Assembly: GCA_934631995.1 (NCBI GenBank)
Contig: CAKTYF010000042.1
Span: 1-16,368 of the forward strand
Reading direction: 5' to 3'
Source of the DNA: an uncultured Eggerthellaceae bacterium
Lineage (GTDB): Bacteria > Actinomycetota > Coriobacteriia > Coriobacteriales > Eggerthellaceae
DNA length: 16,368 nt
In this document: positions 15,581 through 16,368 of the stretch, piece after piece
Numbering within the stretch: position 1 is the stretch's first letter
How the letters are laid out: the number at the start of each line of letters is the position of its first letter
Program-made: the position numbers and the translations under genes
The notes under the pieces: generated by a model
What the model was told of the DNA's origin: nothing
What the model saw: only the letters and a program-made list of their open reading frames with translations
Databases searched by the model: none

Positions 15581-15637
15581 TCGCATCTGATACACACCAG
15601 ATGCATATGTTAAAAAGTCCCCGTCACTTTTTAACAT
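15560..15637. repeat. Composite palindromic (REP/BIME-like) element
   Basis: Two 18-bp units, CCCTGTCGCTTTTTAACA (15560-15577) and CCCCGTCACTTTTTAACA (15619-15636), match at 16 of 18 bases, 59 bp apart in the same orientation. Between them is a perfect hairpin, GCATCTG/CAGATGC (15583-15604, 8-nt loop). The right unit is also half of a perfect inverted repeat, ATGTTAAAAAGT (15607-15618) and ACTTTTTAACAT (15626-15637), with a 7-nt loop; its left arm also pairs with CTTTTTAACA at 15568-15577. The layout resembles REP elements moved by RayT transposases. No transposase is in the window. Its right end supplies the last codons and stop of the methyltransferase gene. Confidence 0.7.
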
Positions 15638-16368
15638 GTTCTGTGATTCGAGCGTAAAGTTTGAACAGGTGCGCCACCATTCTTTCCTCGTCGCCGCTGA
15701 AGTCCACACCGTAGGCGGCCTCCACCGCCGCATCAAGCGCCTTGTGGGCGGCCAGCAAATCGTATGGCATCTTATCGGAATCATACAGATCGGCCAGCGT
15801 TGCGCCTGGGTGCGCTGCGCGCGCATCAAGCACGCCCTGCGCGCAGGCCTCAATGCGCTGGCGGGCCTCGGGCGAGACTAACTGCTCGACGGGCGCAGAC
15901 TGGTTACCCTGACTTGCGCCCGGCCAGGGAAACGTGTTGTACACCACGCCGCCCGAATAGCGATAATCACTCTTTAAACGACCGCACACCGTACGCATCC
16001 AGGCATTGTGCATCTGCGAATGCAGCACGCCAAAATGGTACAGGGTGGCATCGGGGATAAGTTTCACCAGATTACTACAAAGTGTAGGCGGCTCAACGAA
16101 GCCCATTGGGATATAGCGGCGCCGCTCAGAAGACACCTCGGGTACTAGGACGGATGGACTTTTAGCGATTATCTCCGTGCCAAAATGCTCTGGAAAGTCT
16201 GCAGCCTTTCTGGTTTGAGCCCGCTTCGAAGCCAGGCGATATTCGCGAACAGCCGCAATACGTTCATGACATTTCGGCAAAGAATCAAGTTGCGCAGGAG
16301 TTGCCTCGCCCAACCAAAGCGCAAACCGCTTTTTGCCTTTGATGAACTCCTCGGAGCCAAGCCAAGGG
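15624..16368 (-). CDS. MmeI/Type IIL-like DNA methyltransferase-restriction protein, C-terminal part
   Basis: The frame is open from the right edge to a TGA at 15624, giving about 247 C-terminal residues; the SAM-binding NPPY domain would lie outside the window. Seen: GSEEFIKGKKRFALWL at the very start of the visible part, PKCHERI, RYIPMGF, IPDATLYHFGVLHSQMHN and LKSDYRYSGGVVYNTFPWP (about 131-149), which are features of the target-recognition region of MmeI-like enzymes, then the C-terminal helical part GATLADLYDSDKMPYDLL and LFKLYARITEHVKK. Such proteins methylate an adenine on one strand and, in complete form, may carry an N-terminal nuclease domain; whether this one does cannot be seen. 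The final codons (HVKK-stop) lie inside the palindromic repeat, so the end may have been reset by it. The nearest initiation-like codon in frame (TTG 16313) is internal. Confidence 0.88.
   Translation of the reverse strand, partial: PWLGSEEFIKGKKRFALWLGEATPAQLDSLPKCHERIAAVREYRLASKRAQTRKAADFPEHFGTEIIAKSPSVLVPEVSSERRRYIPMGFVEPPTLCSNLVKLIPDATLYHFGVLHSQMHNAWMRTVCGRLKSDYRYSGGVVYNTFPWPGASQGNQSAPVEQLVSPEARQRIEACAQGVLDARAAHPGATLADLYDSDKMPYDLLAAHKALDAAVEAAYGVDFSGDEERMVAHLFKLYARITEHVKK

Noticed and set aside
16314..16368. A start of the methyltransferase at TTG 16313
   Set aside because: The frame continues upstream with family-like sequence (GSEEFIKGKKRFALWL), so the gene extends beyond the right edge.

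Overview
All thirteen genes in this window lie on the minus strand, so transcription runs from right to left. Two are cut by the window edges: truB on the left and a DNA methyltransferase on the right. The gene order rimP-nusA-ylxR-infB-rbfA-nrnA-truB, without a ylxQ (L7Ae-like) gene between ylxR and infB, is the arrangement usual in Actinobacteria. Moderate GC, frequent GTG starts, an Ala/Glu/Lys-rich IF2 and the anaerobe-like PurF suggest a gut-type actinobacterium, perhaps Coriobacteriia/Eggerthellaceae. That lineage is an inference; no 16S or similar marker is present.

Layout, in transcription order from the right. (1) 16368-15624: C-terminal part of an MmeI/Type IIL-like DNA methyltransferase. 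Its last codons and stop lie inside a palindromic REP-like element (15560-15637). (2) 15370-13217: a PurF-type amidophosphoribosyltransferase without glutaminase residues, then a polyprenyl-phosphate sugar transferase. (3) 13043-10703: ilvB and ilvN, acetolactate synthase large and small subunits, 1 nt apart. (4) 10549-7766: serC and serA, serine biosynthesis. (5) 7510-1: rimP-nusA-rnpM(ylxR)-infB-rbfA-nrnA-truB, a translation, RNA-maturation and transcription-elongation operon with a leader that holds a candidate promoter, a 50-bp-spaced direct repeat and a terminator-like hairpin.

Together the genes cover ribosome maturation and initiation (RimP, RbfA, IF2), transcription elongation (NusA), RNA processing and turnover (RnpM, NrnA, TruB) and amino-acid and purine supply (SerA/C, IlvB/N, PurF). 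The points most worth a second look are the PurF without Cys nucleophile but with apparent Fe-S ligands, a SerA with Tyr at the catalytic Arg position, a Cys/His tail on NusA, the REP-like element that supplies the methyltransferase stop codon, and the rimP leader. No rRNA, tRNA, CRISPR array, prophage or intact transposase gene was seen. No stretch over 300 bases lacks a gene.
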